Assembly (NCBI GenBank): GCA_963576735.1
Contig: OY755188.1
Span: forward strand, 14,062,323 to 14,126,322
DNA length: 64,000 nucleotides
Source of the DNA: Bedellia somnulentella
Taxonomy: Eukaryota; Arthropoda; Insecta; Lepidoptera; Bedelliidae
Direction of reading: 5' to 3'
Below, in pieces: positions 36,810-47,840 of the stretch (position 1 is its first letter; each line of letters starts with the position of its first letter). The position numbers and the translations under genes were made by a program. The notes below the pieces were generated by a model. That model ran no database searches and was not told the origin of the DNA. It saw nothing but the letters and a program-made list of their open reading frames with translations.

Positions 36810-38818
36810 CAGTCTACTCTGCCTTAGTGGAAGCGCTGACGGAGGCAGCAGCAGCTGGTCGGGGGGGGCGGGCATGTCGGAAAGCGCGCCGTGCCGGGTT
36901 GGAATAGGCATGTTCGCGCCGTTCATTGGGAGGCTAGGCTTAAATATCAGATTTGGCTTTCACATGGTAAACCTACTAATGGGAGAGTTTATAACGAGAT
37001 GTTTGAAAGTAAGAAGTGTTTTAAGTCACGTATTAGGTGGTGCCAAAAAAGAATGAATACAAAATTAAAATAGATATCCTTGCCGAGCAGCACGCTAGGA
37101 AGGACTTTCGTTCCTTTTGGAAAAATACCCAGAAAATGAGTGGTGGGCCTCCTGGAGCCTCCCAGTGAGCGTGGGTGGGGTGTCTGACCATAAGGAAATC
37201 ACTAATGCTTTTAAGGAACATTTCATTGTTAAATCTCCGCTGGGTCATGTAGAGCGGATGCTGGATTCTGGGATCGTTATAGACTCGAAGGTTGAAACCA
37301 GATTCGGCGCCAGTGAGGTTCATAAGCTTATATCATGCATGACTCGCGGTAAGTCTCCGGGCCATGACGGTCTCAGCATCGAGCATCTACAGCATGCGGG
37401 CCCGCACATAGGTAGAGTTCTTTCATTACTTTATAATCTTTGTGTTAGTCACTCTTACCTTCCTTATGCTATGTTAAAGACTCTCGTTGTGCCTATTGTT
37501 AAAAATAAGACCGGTGATTTGTCTGACAAAAATAACTTTAGGCCAATTTCCTTGGCAACGGTAGTAGCAAAGGTATTTGATGGCTTGCTTAATGCGCGGC
37601 TGCAGACTTTTCTTAATATTCATGACAATCAGTTTGGGTTTAGGCCCGGGTTGTCAACCGAAAGTGCAGTACTGTGTCTTAAGCGCGCCGTCGGATACTA
37701 TATCGACAGAAAAACACCGGTCTACGCTTGCTTCCTCGACCTGTCCAAAGCTTTCGACTTAGTTTCCTACGATCTTTTATGGCCAAAACTTCAAGCCACA
37801 GGTATGCCTAAAGAATTGATTACTACCCTAAAGTATTGGTACGACAATCAAATCAATTGTGTTAGATGGTCGAAACGTTGTCGGATCCCTACAAACTAGA
37901 GTGTGGTGTGCGACAGGGTGGCCTGAGCTCTCCTGCTCTTTTTAATTTATATATAAATGCGTTGATTGATGAGCTCAGCAGAACCCATGTCGGGCTGCAC
38001 TTGGACGGAGTTTGTTACAACAATTTGAGTTACGCGGACGACATGGTTCTGCTGAGCGCATCAGTAGGCGGTCTGAGGGACCTACTGTTAATGTGTGAAA
38101 GATTTGTCAAGTCACATGGCTTGATATACAATGTAAAAAAAAGTGTTGTTATGGTTTTTAGGTCGCGGAGGTGTCGTAGATGTGACAATGTGCCGCCAAT
38201 ACGGCTAAACGATTTAAGTCTTGCCCAGGTTGACAAATTTAAGTACTTGGGGCACATTGTAACATCTGACCTCAAAGATGATGAGGATATTGACAGGGAG
38301 CGGAGGGCGCTGTCCGTGAGGGCGAATATGATTGCCCGTAGATTTGTTGGATGCTCATACGAAGCTAAAGTAACTCTGTTTAAAGCCTTTTGCACGAGTA
38401 TGTACACCTGCAGTCTATGGGCGGTGTATACGCAGCGAGCGTACAGCGACCTCCGCGTCCAGTACAATAATGCGTTGCGGGCTTTGTTGCGGCTTCCCCG
38501 GCACTGCAGCGCGTCAGGCATGTTTGCGGAAGCCCGCACGGACTGCTTCCATGCCACGATGCAGAAGCGGGCCGCCTCACTGCTGTGTTGGGTGCGCGCC
38601 AGCAACAACCCGCTGCTGGCCGCGCTTGCGGACCGGTACGACTGCGTGTACGTGCGCCGGTGCGGCGAGCGGCATGTGCCGCCCCCACCTCATCGCCGGA
38701 CGTACACGTGACCAATCATGTTCTTAGATTAAGTTTTAGATGTACCAACTAACAATAGATGTAAGCTTTACTAACAAATATGTACCATGTTGTGCGTCTA
38801 ATAAAGTTTTATTATAAT
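36810..38818 (+). mobile_element. Non-LTR retrotransposon ORF2, YADD type, 5' truncated and frameshifted
   Basis: Segments in different frames join up as one ORF2. 36891-37073 gives the linker 'PGWNRHVRAVHWEARLK'. About 37070-37115 is a second frame. 37117-37899 has 'GKSPGHDGLSIEHL', 'NNFRPISLATV', 'FGFRPGLSTESA' and 'FLDLSKAFDLVSYD'. 37866-38711 has 'CGVRQGGLSSPALF', 'NNLSYADDMVLL' and the C-terminus. At least two frame changes make it non-functional. It ends with AATAAAG at about 38800. The 3' part (38380-38700) is unusually GC-rich. Clade not decided; insect databases often call this type jockey-like. Confidence 0.9.
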
Positions 38819-38819
38819 T

Positions 38820-39482
38820 CGGTATCTTTTAGATTCTCGCCTCTCCCATGGCCGAAAAGGAAATATAAAATTTTAATGGGAGAGGCGGTACTCCCCGACA
38901 AGAGCACAGTCGGTCGGGGTCAGGGAGTCAGGCTCAAGAACCGACGGACGATCCGAGCCGTATCAAGCAGCACCGCTTTCTGCATTTGTGCTGGAACCGA
39001 CACGCCACAGAAATCCAACCGCCACAAGTTGGTCGCGAGGCTGGTTGGAATTAACCCGTTCGCGGACAAAACAATTAGGATAATTTCAGTCGAGGTCAAA
39101 CCCCACATGTCGGTGATCTCGTGAGCCAGGTCGAGATACTTCCGACGCTTCTCGGTTTCGGCTTTCACGAGACCCTCGTCATGTGGGATAGTGACATCCA
39201 CTAGAAACACCCTCGACTGCGACCGATCCCATACCACGATATCAGGCTTATTCGCTAGAATAGTCCTGTCCGTGATAACGGATCGGTCCCAATAGATTTT
39301 GGCTTGGTCGTTTTCTAGGATTGGCTCCGGCAGATACTTGTAATACGGCAGCCTCTGTTGCAAGAGTCCGTATTTCAGAGCGAGCTCCTGATGTAGGATT
39401 TTGGCTGCTTGGTTGTGTCTGTGCAAGTACTCAGTGTTAGCAAGAGCCGAACAACCGGAAATAACATGCCTAAGTGACAATT
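38820..39482 (-). mobile_element. Restriction-like-endonuclease LINE, C-terminal fragment and 3' UTR
   Basis: Minus-strand frame 39480-38920 (186 codons). It holds 'HVISGCSALANTEYLHRHN' (Cys/His knuckle) and 'NKPDIVVWDRS...FLVDVTIPHDEG', matching the PD-(D/E)xK-like nuclease core of R2/R4/Dong-type LINEs. The RT domain is missing. The 3' UTR ends next to the 3' end of the previous LINE, so the two lie tail to tail. It has a 12-bp perfect stem at 38838-38849/38876-38887. Confidence 0.85.
38838..38887 (-). repeat. 12-bp perfect stem-loop in the 3' UTR of the RLE LINE
   Basis: CGCCTCTCCCAT (38838-38849) pairs with ATGGGAGAGGCG (38876-38887), loop 26 nt. A 3' UTR structure that the LINE's own RT recognises is possible. 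Confidence 0.7.
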
Positions 39483-39618
39483 ATTATTATTATTATAATG
39501 ATTAGATCTAGTTAATATTTTACCAGTCTTTTTTACTTGAAGCATCCGCACTGGTATTGATGTAAAAGGGTGATGCAAAACAAAATAATCATTGAAAAGT
39601 TGAGATTTTTTTTTAAAC

Positions 39619-39897
39619 ATGAATAAATGGCAATCAATAACATTAAATGGCTCTGGATTAGTGCGAGCTTTTTCTACAACTAATATTCAGTCTTCAGGCA
39701 TTTCGCAAGGTGTTCTCTGGTTTATTAAAGCCATGTTCTTGTCACAGTTTAAGAGTGTCCACGAACCGGAAAACTATAATGAGAGGTTTTCCTTTTTTTC
39801 TTTTTTTCTTCTTCCCTGTTCTAAGAATAGATGGCGCCAGACTTGCTATGTTACTGGTAGGAACGGAACGTCACACCGTTTTTACACTTGGATGTAA
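39619..39897 (+). CDS. Uncertain ORF, 92 aa
   Basis: The first ~56 residues look protein-like: MNKWQSITLNGSGLVRAFST, with an Arg-rich, Ser-rich N-terminus like a mitochondrial presequence. After residue 56 the frame enters a T-rich tract and becomes improbable, so a splice donor near 39786 is possible. No family recognised; it may be chance or an orphan exon. Confidence 0.25.
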   Translation: MNKWQSITLNGSGLVRAFSTTNIQSSGISQGVLWFIKAMFLSQFKSVHEPENYNERFSFFSFFLLPCSKNRWRQTCYVTGRNGTSHRFYTWM

Positions 39898-40308
39898 TGA
39901 AATCGTAAAACGGAACGTACATAAAAACGTTCTGATTTGAATGTTTAAATAAATATCAGTTTAAGCCAAGATAGCTTAAAAGTAAATAAACAAAGACTTT
40001 AAAGTATTTATATTTAACATTCTTTTTGTTGTTGTTACTCGCCAAAAAGTTACTCTATGGTGATGTGACACATGTTTTTAAAGTTGACATTGGCGAAATT
40101 ATTGTGGCAACACGATTGAGGCCACGAAGAAAAAAATTAAGTAAGTAACCAACCTACAGATCCACAAATATTTCTTGGCCGGTAAGGGCGTCGCTGTCAT
40201 CGATATAAGTATTGCCAGTAAATAAAAAATTACCATTATAAGGGAAATAATTTTACATCATACAGGCTAATTTATTTATGTATTGAAATGTCCTAATAAA
40301 ACAATTTA

Positions 40309-40484
40309 TATACATACATACATACATATACTCACGGTTATATTTCCCTGGAAGGCGTAGCCAGAGCTAAGGAATTATAAATTCCTCAGCCACTTTTGGA
40401 AGTTGAGTGGGGAAAAGATGGTAAAAATAAAGATTTTTGGTGATGGGTCTCCAACGCATCGCCCAAAAATCCAATAAAAAGCCC
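40309..40484 (-). mobile_element. Family Q repeat, left arm of a palindrome
   Basis: From the (CATA)n end to 'aaaaagccc', where it meets an opposite copy. Confidence 0.9.
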
Positions 40485-40674
40485 GAGGCGACTAACGGTA
40501 TTGGGACTTTTAAGAGACTTTTGAGCGATGCGGTTGGAGACCCATCACCAATAACCTTTATTTTACCATGTTTACCCCACTCAGCTTTCCAAAAGTGGCT
40601 GAGGAGTTTCTAATTCCTTAGCTCGGGCTACCCCTTCTAGGGATTTACAGCCGTGAGTATATGTATGTATGTAT
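40485..40674 (+). mobile_element. Family Q repeat, right arm of a palindrome
   Basis: Begins 'gaggcgactaacggtattgg' directly at the junction and ends with (GTAT)n. Both copies lack their first ~65 bp. Confidence 0.9.
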
Positions 40675-40734
40675 GGAATAACTATTATTGTAAGTAAACA
40701 AGTTCATTTTAATGTAAGCTAATTATATTTATTT

Positions 40735-40880
40735 ATTTTTGCCCTTGTCTTGTATGTCTACCCTGAATAAATGACTGTGTATCCTGAAATTGCTGATCTT
40801 CCCTCCCAAATGTTGCCTGGAAGAGATCGCTTTTAGCGATGATACTGCCAACTGTACTTCTATGCAAACTATTCCATTAT
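40735..40880 (+). mobile_element. LINE 3' region fragment
   Basis: 'gttgcctggaagagatcgct' matches the reverse complement of the stretch near 28690, so both come from one family. Confidence 0.6.
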
Positions 40881-41143
40881 TTTATACTCAAGGATTTGTT
40901 ATTTGTGACACTCAGAGTTAATAAGTGGATAACTACTTAAAATCGTTTTGTTAATCCTGTAAATCAGAGGCTTACCTTGTCGTGTACTGTCTTTTACATT
41001 TCATATTCACACATAGATCCCCTAAAAAGGTGGCACAGAAAAAATAATTCTAAACATGAGATATCGTTTGGGTCATTCATTTTGCTGGGTCAGTGAATTT
41101 ATGGGCACTTTTTCATTGCTGTTAACAGCCTTGTAACATATAA

Positions 41144-41404
41144 CATAACATAACATAAACGTTCACGCCGAATACCTCCGAAGAGGTTTGGCAGAGGTAC
41201 TAATACTTCTAAACATCACGTGACTTTGTCACCTGGAGTTCAGAGTACCCACGTTTTGCATGGACAGTGTACTCACGTGATAGGGGGCAGGCCTATCGCC
41301 GTTTTGTACGAATACACTGTCACACGACTAAGTACAACTCAGCCATGTGGGTTTCCTCACAATGTTTTCCCTCACAGTTAACAACCGTGATAAATTAACC
41401 ATAC
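41144..41404 (-). mobile_element. Family P SINE, distal part (split by a solo LTR)
   Basis: Tail 'cataacataacataaacg', both CACGTG boxes and the hairpin; interrupted at 41405. Confidence 0.92.
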
Positions 41405-41409
41405 ATATG

Positions 41410-41774
41410 TGAACGGGAGCAGCACTTGTGCGTCTCCTCCACGTCCACAAGTTGATCCACGTTGTAGGAGCTTCTCATAAATTTGGATGCAGATGATTGC
41501 AGAAGTAAAAGGCAGATTTGCTGCGACTAGGGTTTATTGTGAAACTGTTACAATTAGCTTAGTATTTAATTGAACAATCTAAATGACTTCGCGTCTTCTG
41601 TGTCTTCTTGTGGTAGATAAAAAAAGGGGATAATCGAGCCGGTATCGGTGTTTATATACCCAAATGTGTTGACAGCTGATACGTTGTTGTTTCATGGCTC
41701 TTGAAGTGACGCGCCTCTGGCTTCTCCAATGATTTCAGCCAGTGTCAGCGTTCTTCTGTTGAAACGCTTCAACA
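41410..41774 (-). mobile_element. Solo LTR, 365 bp, inside a P SINE
   Basis: Starts TG, ends CA and is flanked by a 5-bp TSD ATATG (41405-41409, 41775-41779). Other P copies show an uninterrupted 'cacacatatgtcttt' at this point. On the minus strand there is a TATATAAA box, so the LTR probably reads minus. A 5-bp TSD fits BEL/Pao or copia-type elements. Confidence 0.85.
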
Positions 41775-41779
41775 ATATG

Positions 41780-41876
41780 TCTTTCGAAAAGACAAATTGG
41801 TATAGGCCCGATCCGGGATTTGAACACTAGTCGCTTGCACGTTAGCCGGTGTTGTACCCATTAAGCTATCACGTCG
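41780..41876 (-). mobile_element. Family P SINE, tRNA-derived head (split by a solo LTR)
   Basis: 'tctttcgaaaagacaaattg' to 'agctatcacgtcg'. Confidence 0.9.
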
Positions 41877-42399
41877 TATTTGCCTTGTATTTTTATATAT
41901 ATGTCAGACAGTTATGACTTAAGAAATGACACATTGGTACATCCTCGCATTAGGATTAGAACCCACGCATCAGTGTATACGAAGTGAAATCTTATTCGGG
42001 AGCATTTCTTCACCTTTTCCCCACTTCCCGTAACCCGCACCGCTATAGTCATGCGCGCACAACTTTTCGGACGGTATTATCCTATTTATATAAAATTTTA
42101 CAAAATTAATAATAATTTTCATAAATTTTTATATTGAATACTGGAAATAAAAGCGTTTATTAATAAGCAAAGATACATCATAAAAATAATTGTCTTTAAA
42201 AAAAGTTTCCACTACAAAAAATATTAATGAAAGTGATAATTTATTATATACGTTGGTCACCCTATAATTTTTATTTAGTTAAGAACTACCCATGAACTAC
42301 CTGACAATGACAGGCCGAAATTTCAAAATGGCGACAGTAGTACCATAGTCGCCACCGGCCAAGAAAAGATTGTGGATCTGTAGTTACATCAACGCCATC

Positions 42400-43140
42400 T
42401 ACAGAGCTCTAGGAAACTATGTTGTTGTTTTATTTCTCAAAAAGAAAACCTCCCATTACAGTGTAAAAATAAAAATAAAAAAGGGTCGTAGTCCACAGAC
42501 AATGATCTTTCTTAACTGGTTTGTCGTATTTTTCTACGCAACTTTGTGAGGACAATGCTCTTTATTTTTAGCTTTGACTATAAACACTACAGACAGAGTC
42601 ATAATGCAACGGGAGAGTACCTCTTTTAGATAGCAATATTTTTCCCAGTAATGTTGCGATCACTAGAAAACAATTACCCCAAAATACTATAATCACCATT
42701 CTAAAAGCTACTTTTTAATTTAAAATTGATTTTGTCAATTTATTGTTTAATTAAAGGTTTACTGTTTACTATATTATTTCCTGCAATCATATAATTATAC
42801 ATACTTGCTCCTAGTATTATACAATCTTTTTTGTTTAATTTTACCATTTATACTGATGTTTAATACACCGTGAAATCTAAAGCATTGTACTAACTATCAG
42901 GGATGAATCTTCCCATGATTACGAATAAATTTTTGTACGGGACTAACTTTGTTACTGGACAAAAAAAACAGCTGTTCCATAAGTGCAAGTTATGTAAATA
43001 TCATACGGGTCATCATGGGTATAGTGGGGTCTATGTTTGTATTTTAAAAAATAAAAGACAGCACTATTTTGTACATGAGTTTTATTGCATTATTTACTAT
43101 TGACCTTTAAACAAAATCAGTTTCGTGTGAAAATTTCGAA
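42400..43140. other. AT-rich sequence, nothing firm
   Basis: A 66-codon plus-strand frame at 42903 contains CKLCKYHTGHHG but no full domain; I do not call it a gene. Confidence 0.3.
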
Positions 43141-43375
43141 TTCATTCGTCTATTTCAGCCACATTTTTCAAAAGATGATGTATTCGTACATCTAAGTATT
43201 TTAAAGCTATAGCCTTTATTAACAGCACAGGGTGGTTTTCGAACGGATTTTGCTCTCTGATGTGGTCGTTTAATGTCGGAAATATTCTTTTACCTAAATT
43301 CTTTTTCAAATCAACTGCGACCATTTGAGCCAAAGCTTAGTCTTTGGACAAAAACGAGGTGCCTTTCATTTTTAT
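43139..43375 (-). pseudogene. Possible DNA-transposase C-terminal relic
   Basis: The minus-strand frame reads 'HPVLLIKAIALKYLDVRIHHLLKN' and then stops; upstream in frame there is a TAA. The pattern resembles C-termini of P/THAP-type transposases in insects. Weak similarity by eye only. Confidence 0.3.
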
Positions 43376-43898
43376 AGTATGCCTCAAAACTTTGGTTGAT
43401 TCGGGTCTTAAGGAAAACTGTAATGAATACGAAGGAATTAAATAAAAATAACAAATTGATTGATTACTTACTAATTCCGTAGATAACAATTGGAAATCAT
43501 TCAGCGTCGCTATAGCGCGACGAAATTCATTATATACTCACTCATTAATATCAGTTTACTAATTTGAAAATTTTACCCTAACGACAGGGTAGGATGAAAA
43601 CGTGAATTATGGCAACACTGAGATACTGCATATTTTTAGGTTATACTATTAAAAAAATGCTCAAAATAACTAAAGAAAATGTTAGTAATCTTGTTCAACG
43701 TAATTAACATTTGAATCACTTATTTTCTGATCGCGCAATGTATTTATTATGTATTTATCTGTAGAAAAACATTAAAAAACTCACTCTTCAATCTTCAATC
43801 AAATCTTGTCACAATTTAAAAGTGTGACATCAACAAAACGGGTTACGCGATAGAGATGACAATAAAGATTTGTGTCTCTTTTTAACATATAAGAACTA

Positions 43899-44243
43899 GC
43901 AACCGTGATAGCCCAGTGGGTAGAACACTCGCTTATCGTGCAAACGACTAGTGTTCAAATCCTGGGTCGGGCCTACACCAATTTGTCTTTTCTAACGACA
44001 TATGTGTGGTTAATTTATCATGGTTGTTAACGGTAAGGGAAAACATCGTGAGGAAACCCACATGGCTGAGTTGTACTTAGTCATGTGACAGTGTATTCGT
44101 ACAAAAACGGCGATAGGCCTGCCCCCTATCACGTGAGTACACTGTCCATGCAAAACGTGGGTACTCTGAACACCAGGTGACAAAGTCTTTTTAGTACCTC
44201 TGCCAACCCCTTCGGGGATATTCGGCGTGAACATTTATGCTTT
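43899..44243 (+). mobile_element. Family P SINE, full length, plus orientation
   Basis: Head 'accgtgatagcccagtgggt', body and 3' end 'ggatattcggcgtgaaca'. It has a deletion of ~20 bp that removes the second E-box after 'gtgacaaagtc'. Confidence 0.93.
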
Positions 44244-44639
44244 ATGCTTATGCTTATAACTTAAATAAGGGCTTCTCTTTTTAAAATGGATGACGTAACA
44301 TCGCTCTGTCTATAGTCAAAGATTTTTAGTTAATGTTTTCACTAGGCCATAGAGTTCCGAATTTTTGACATGATTGCGTTAGTAACTCAACAAAAAAATG
44401 TGACTTTGATCTTTATTTCCCCTTACCCTTCAATTACTGAACTCAATCGAGCAATCAATCATGGCGGTTGATCAATTAACACCCGCTACAATATGGATTC
44501 CACGGAAATTGTAACTGGATGATGATGGAGTGACGACATCGAGTGGGGATTGCCACTTACATTTTAATTGGAACGCTTAAGAAAGATTTATAGACGTTTA
44601 ATCGCTGTACAGTACACTAATAATAAACTCAACTCTAAC

Positions 44640-44876
44640 TCAAACGTTCACGCCGTATATCCCCGAAGGGGTCGGCAGAGGTATTAATACTTCTGGACAT
44701 AACGAGAAATAGTTACCTGTTCGGAATACCCACGTTTTGCTTGGACAGTGTACGCGATACTGGGCAGGCCTATTGCCGTTTTGTACGAATACACTGTCAC
44801 ATGACAAAGTACAACTCAGCCATGTGGTTTTGCGCACTATGTTTTCCCCCACCGTTAGCAGCCATGATACATAATA
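44640..44876 (-). mobile_element. Family P SINE, partial
   Basis: From 'acgttcacgccgtatatccc' to 'agcagccatgatac'; E-boxes lost. Confidence 0.85.
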
Positions 44877-44885
44877 TTAAGAAAT

Positions 44886-45070
44886 AAGGTTCAAATCCTG
44901 TGTCGGGCTAACATCAACTTTTCTAAAGCCATTATGTGCGCTTATTCATCAAGCTTGTTAGCGGTGAGGGATAAGCCTGCCCCCTATCACGTGAAAGCAG
45001 CATGTCACGAGATTCTAAGAAGTATTAGTACCTCTACCAACCCTTAGGGGATATATCGCGTTAACGTTAT
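44886..45070 (+). mobile_element. Family P SINE, decayed, opposite to its neighbour
   Basis: Box B 'ggttcaaatcctgtgtcggg', then 'ctgccccctatcacgtgaaa' and 'aagtattagtacctctacc'. With 44640-44876 it makes an inverted pair. Confidence 0.78.
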
Positions 45071-45498
45071 GTTGTATAATCATTAAATTTTAACTGAACT
45101 TTAGCTACTTTGATAGGAAACATCTCATTTACAAAACATTTTGGTGCGAAAATGAATTGGATATGTTCGTATGTTAGCTTCTTTTTTTATGGATATATGG
45201 GAACAAAATGGCAAAGTTTTCTCCCATAAACAAGTCAAATGAAAACAAATTTCGACTTCTTTTTTGGCTCTATAACCTTATTATCACTAACTGTTGTGAC
45301 GATCTGAAAAGACATTAAGTACATTTTCTAAGAAGCCTGCATAGGTTTGCTAACAATGTTACATTAAAACTGTCACGTCACTCTTAATAATGGACTAAAC
45401 GATGTGACGCGTGGATTTACTAACAAATGGACAAGACGGGATAAAAAGCCTTTTGTGATATTTAGACTGAAAATACGTTGAAAAGTTAAAAAAAAGTA

Positions 45499-45757
45499 CG
45501 ACGGCCTTGGCCGTGTGGATAGGTGGACCTTCTGAGTCCAGGGGTTGTGGGTTCGAATCCCGCTGATAGCATCATTTATGTGGTGAGCATAAATGTTTTT
45601 TTTCTTTGTCTTGGATGTTTTTTTGTATAGGTACGTATATCGTTAAGTTAGTATCCCATATTACAAGTCATTAAGTTGTACTTAATTTTGGGATAACTTG
45701 GTATGTGTAATATATATCCAAGTCCATAAAGATACATTTATTTATTTAAAGATCTTT
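45499..45757 (+). mobile_element. Family R SINE, full length
   Basis: tRNA-like head: 'ggccgtgtggataggtgg' (box A region) and 'tgggttcgaatcccgctg' (box B). A body with 'tatcgttaagttagtatccc' and 'taattttgggataac' follows, then an 'atttatttattt' tail. This layout is widespread in moths. Confidence 0.85.
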
Positions 45758-45769
45758 GTCAATACCCTA

Positions 45770-45825
45770 ACTCTTAGGACTATAAATCCTAAACTAACCG
45801 GGTAACCCGAGCTTCAGCATTAGCA
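45770..45825 (-). mobile_element. Family Q 3' fragment, decayed
   Basis: 'ctataaatcc' and 'gggtaacccgagcttcag'. Confidence 0.5.
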
Positions 45826-45949
45826 ATGTGAGCATTTTTAATTGAATGAAGAGAGGAACTGATAAACAATTACAACGTATTAAACATATTTCGTAACAAA
45901 AAATCATCTTTGGGTAGACAAAGCTGTTAAAAAAACATAATAATATAAC

Positions 45950-46133
45950 ATAAATCTCAAAAACGGGTAACCAGAGCTGCAGAGTTAGAAACTCCTCAGT
46001 CTCATTTAGAAGTTGATAAGGGACGAAATGGTAGAAATAAAAACCATTAAAAAAAGCCCTATACCCTTAGTCGCCTCTTAGGACACCCGTGGGTAGAAAC
46101 GGGTAATGACATTCTAAGCCGGCAATACACGGC
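45950..46133 (-). mobile_element. Family Q repeat, within a segmental duplication
   Basis: Lacks the tail; its 5' end and the following ~330 bp are duplicated at 49080-49480. Confidence 0.82.
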
Positions 46134-46470
46134 AAACAACTTCCGTCCCATCTTTCATCTTATTTTGTGAGACGTAACTTTATAACTGTGTTAGTTTGTG
46201 AGAAGGGTTGGCAGAGGATCGAGGTTCATTAATAACTTTGAAATCAGGCCTATGATGTTTTGTAGCCTGCGGGGTATATTGCGCGCTTGACAAGGGAAAT
46301 GGTTCGGGTTCTTTTTTCATTTTGTGCGGGATGACATCAGTCATATTGATGCTAATTTATGGAATAACTACTCATCTTAGATAAATAGACATATTATAGT
46401 AACATATATCAAGGCTTATATTATGAGATACTAACTCAACGATATATTAAATATTATACAATACGAATAT
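46060..46470. repeat. Duplicated segment, copy 1
   Basis: Matches 49083-49490, including 'gcctgcggggtatattgcgc' and 'cgcttgacaaggga'. Copy 2 has small deletions. Confidence 0.88.
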
Positions 46471-46489
46471 AATTAACATCCAATACTAA

Positions 46490-46604
46490 GAAACAACAAT
46501 TTATGCTCATCACCTAAATATTGCTCTTAGCGGGGTTGAACCCTCTACCTCTAGACCGAGAAGCTGGTCACCAATCCACTCGGCCTCGGACGCCGCGTCG
46601 TCAA
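46490..46604 (-). mobile_element. Family R SINE, head and part of the body
   Basis: The minus strand reads 'ggccgagtggattggtgacc' and 'agagggttcaaccccgcta'; diverged from the copy at 45499. Confidence 0.75.
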
Positions 46605-46609
46605 CGGAT

Positions 46610-47190
46610 ATAGTGTGAATTGTATGCATGTAAATTTAAAGTACAAGCGATTAAAAAAATATTTCACCAATCGAAAACTTAATGCTTCCGACGAAACATG
46701 TAGTATCCCGCTTAATGTCATTGGGGGTAAGCAGTGATTGTATTACACCAACCACGCTCATCGGCGTAGCTAGCCGTGGGCTCAGGGTGGGGCAGCAGTA
46801 ATATATAATGTATAATTAATTATAGTTTTTTTTTGGATTGATAAGTTACTTTACAAGGTCTGAGACAGGGTGGGGCAAGGACCCTACGCTGCCTCACCGT
46901 GGCTACGCCCATGACCATGCTGACAGAGCTGAGGCGGAACACTTCTTCTTCCAGTGCCTCTTCACTACTGGAGGTTGGCTGTCTGTTCCGAGTATCCCAC
47001 TTAATCTTTGAACAAGTCTTCGACGCCGGCTATGCTGGTCCTTTTCTGGAAGTCCGAGAGTCAAGATGTCTTTCTTCTTCCGACGCTCTGTTTCCTTTCA
47101 ATCTTTCTCATCATATCCACTTGAAGCAGTTTGCATCTTTGGTTGAAAACCAGTGTATTTATACTAGTATTATAAGGTTCTTTTATACAA
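46610..47190. other. Unassigned sequence
   Basis: A 109-codon open frame at 46899 has no domain I recognise and overlaps repeat-like text; no gene called. Confidence 0.3.
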
Positions 47191-47192
47191 AA

Positions 47193-47345
47193 AATCATAT
47201 TGGTTGTTATCGGTGTGGGAGGACGTAGTGAATTACCCCGCATGGCTAAGTTGTACTTAGTCATGTGACAGTGTATTCATACAAAGACGGCGATAGGCCT
47301 GCCCCCTATCTCGTGAGTATATTGTCCGTGCGAAACCAAATGATG
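47193..47345 (+). mobile_element. Family P SINE, middle part
   Basis: 'acttagtcatgtgacagtgt' to 'tgtccgtgcgaaac'; the first E-box is CTCGTG. Confidence 0.8.
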
Positions 47346-47399
47346 ATCCGAAGATGACCTCCGCCATCGCTTCGGGAATATAGAGTAAGACAGTATATA

Positions 47400-47838
47400 A
47401 GACTGTCTGAGTTAAAGTTTACATAAGTGTGAGACTTAAAATAAACTTTTAGAACTGGGCGTACTTTTCAAGGTGCTTTCAATCTGTATTACAGTTTAGG
47501 TACTTTTTATGCTAGTAGAAGCTTTAGTCTAGTAGATATTGATTACAAGATATAACACGACCTTTAGCCGTGCACTCTATAATGTGGTTTGTTTCCTAAT
47601 TAATAAAGTTGAAATTCAGTAAACACCACCAAGTAGGGCTTCACGGTCATTATTTAGCCATTAGTGACTCTCAGCTTGCCGTCTTAAATAGTTTCTAACT
47701 TAATCAAGTTGTTTTCTTCGTTCGCTTGGTCAACTTAGATGACTTTGAGCTGTGGGTTGTTTAATTAAGAATGTCATGGTTAGCAAGCGTTAATTTTTAG
47801 ACAGGATAATTTTTACTAGATTACAAGTTTCGTGAGCA
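47400..47838. other. Unassigned sequence
   Basis: No frame, TIR or family member found. Confidence 0.3.
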
Positions 47839-47840
47839 AC

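Larger units (their letters stand above)
40154..42383. mobile_element. 2.2-kb non-autonomous element with 30-bp imperfect TIRs
   Basis: CTACAGATCCACAA-3nt-TTTCTTGGCCGGT at 40154-40183 has its reverse complement, with the same spacing, at 42354-42383. Between lie a Q palindrome, a P SINE and a solo LTR, all later insertions. No transposase and no TSD found. Confidence 0.6.

Noticed and set aside
38030..38715. Long minus-strand ORFs of 192 and 111 codons
   Set aside because: Shadow frames of the GC-rich LINE ORF2 on the plus strand.
42903..43103. 66-codon ORF with CKLCKYHTGHH
   Set aside because: Suggests half a zinc finger but lacks the rest; no splice partner found.
45500..45570. A tRNA gene at the head of family R
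   Set aside because: Boxes A and B are good, but the acceptor stem does not close and a SINE body with an ATTT tail follows.
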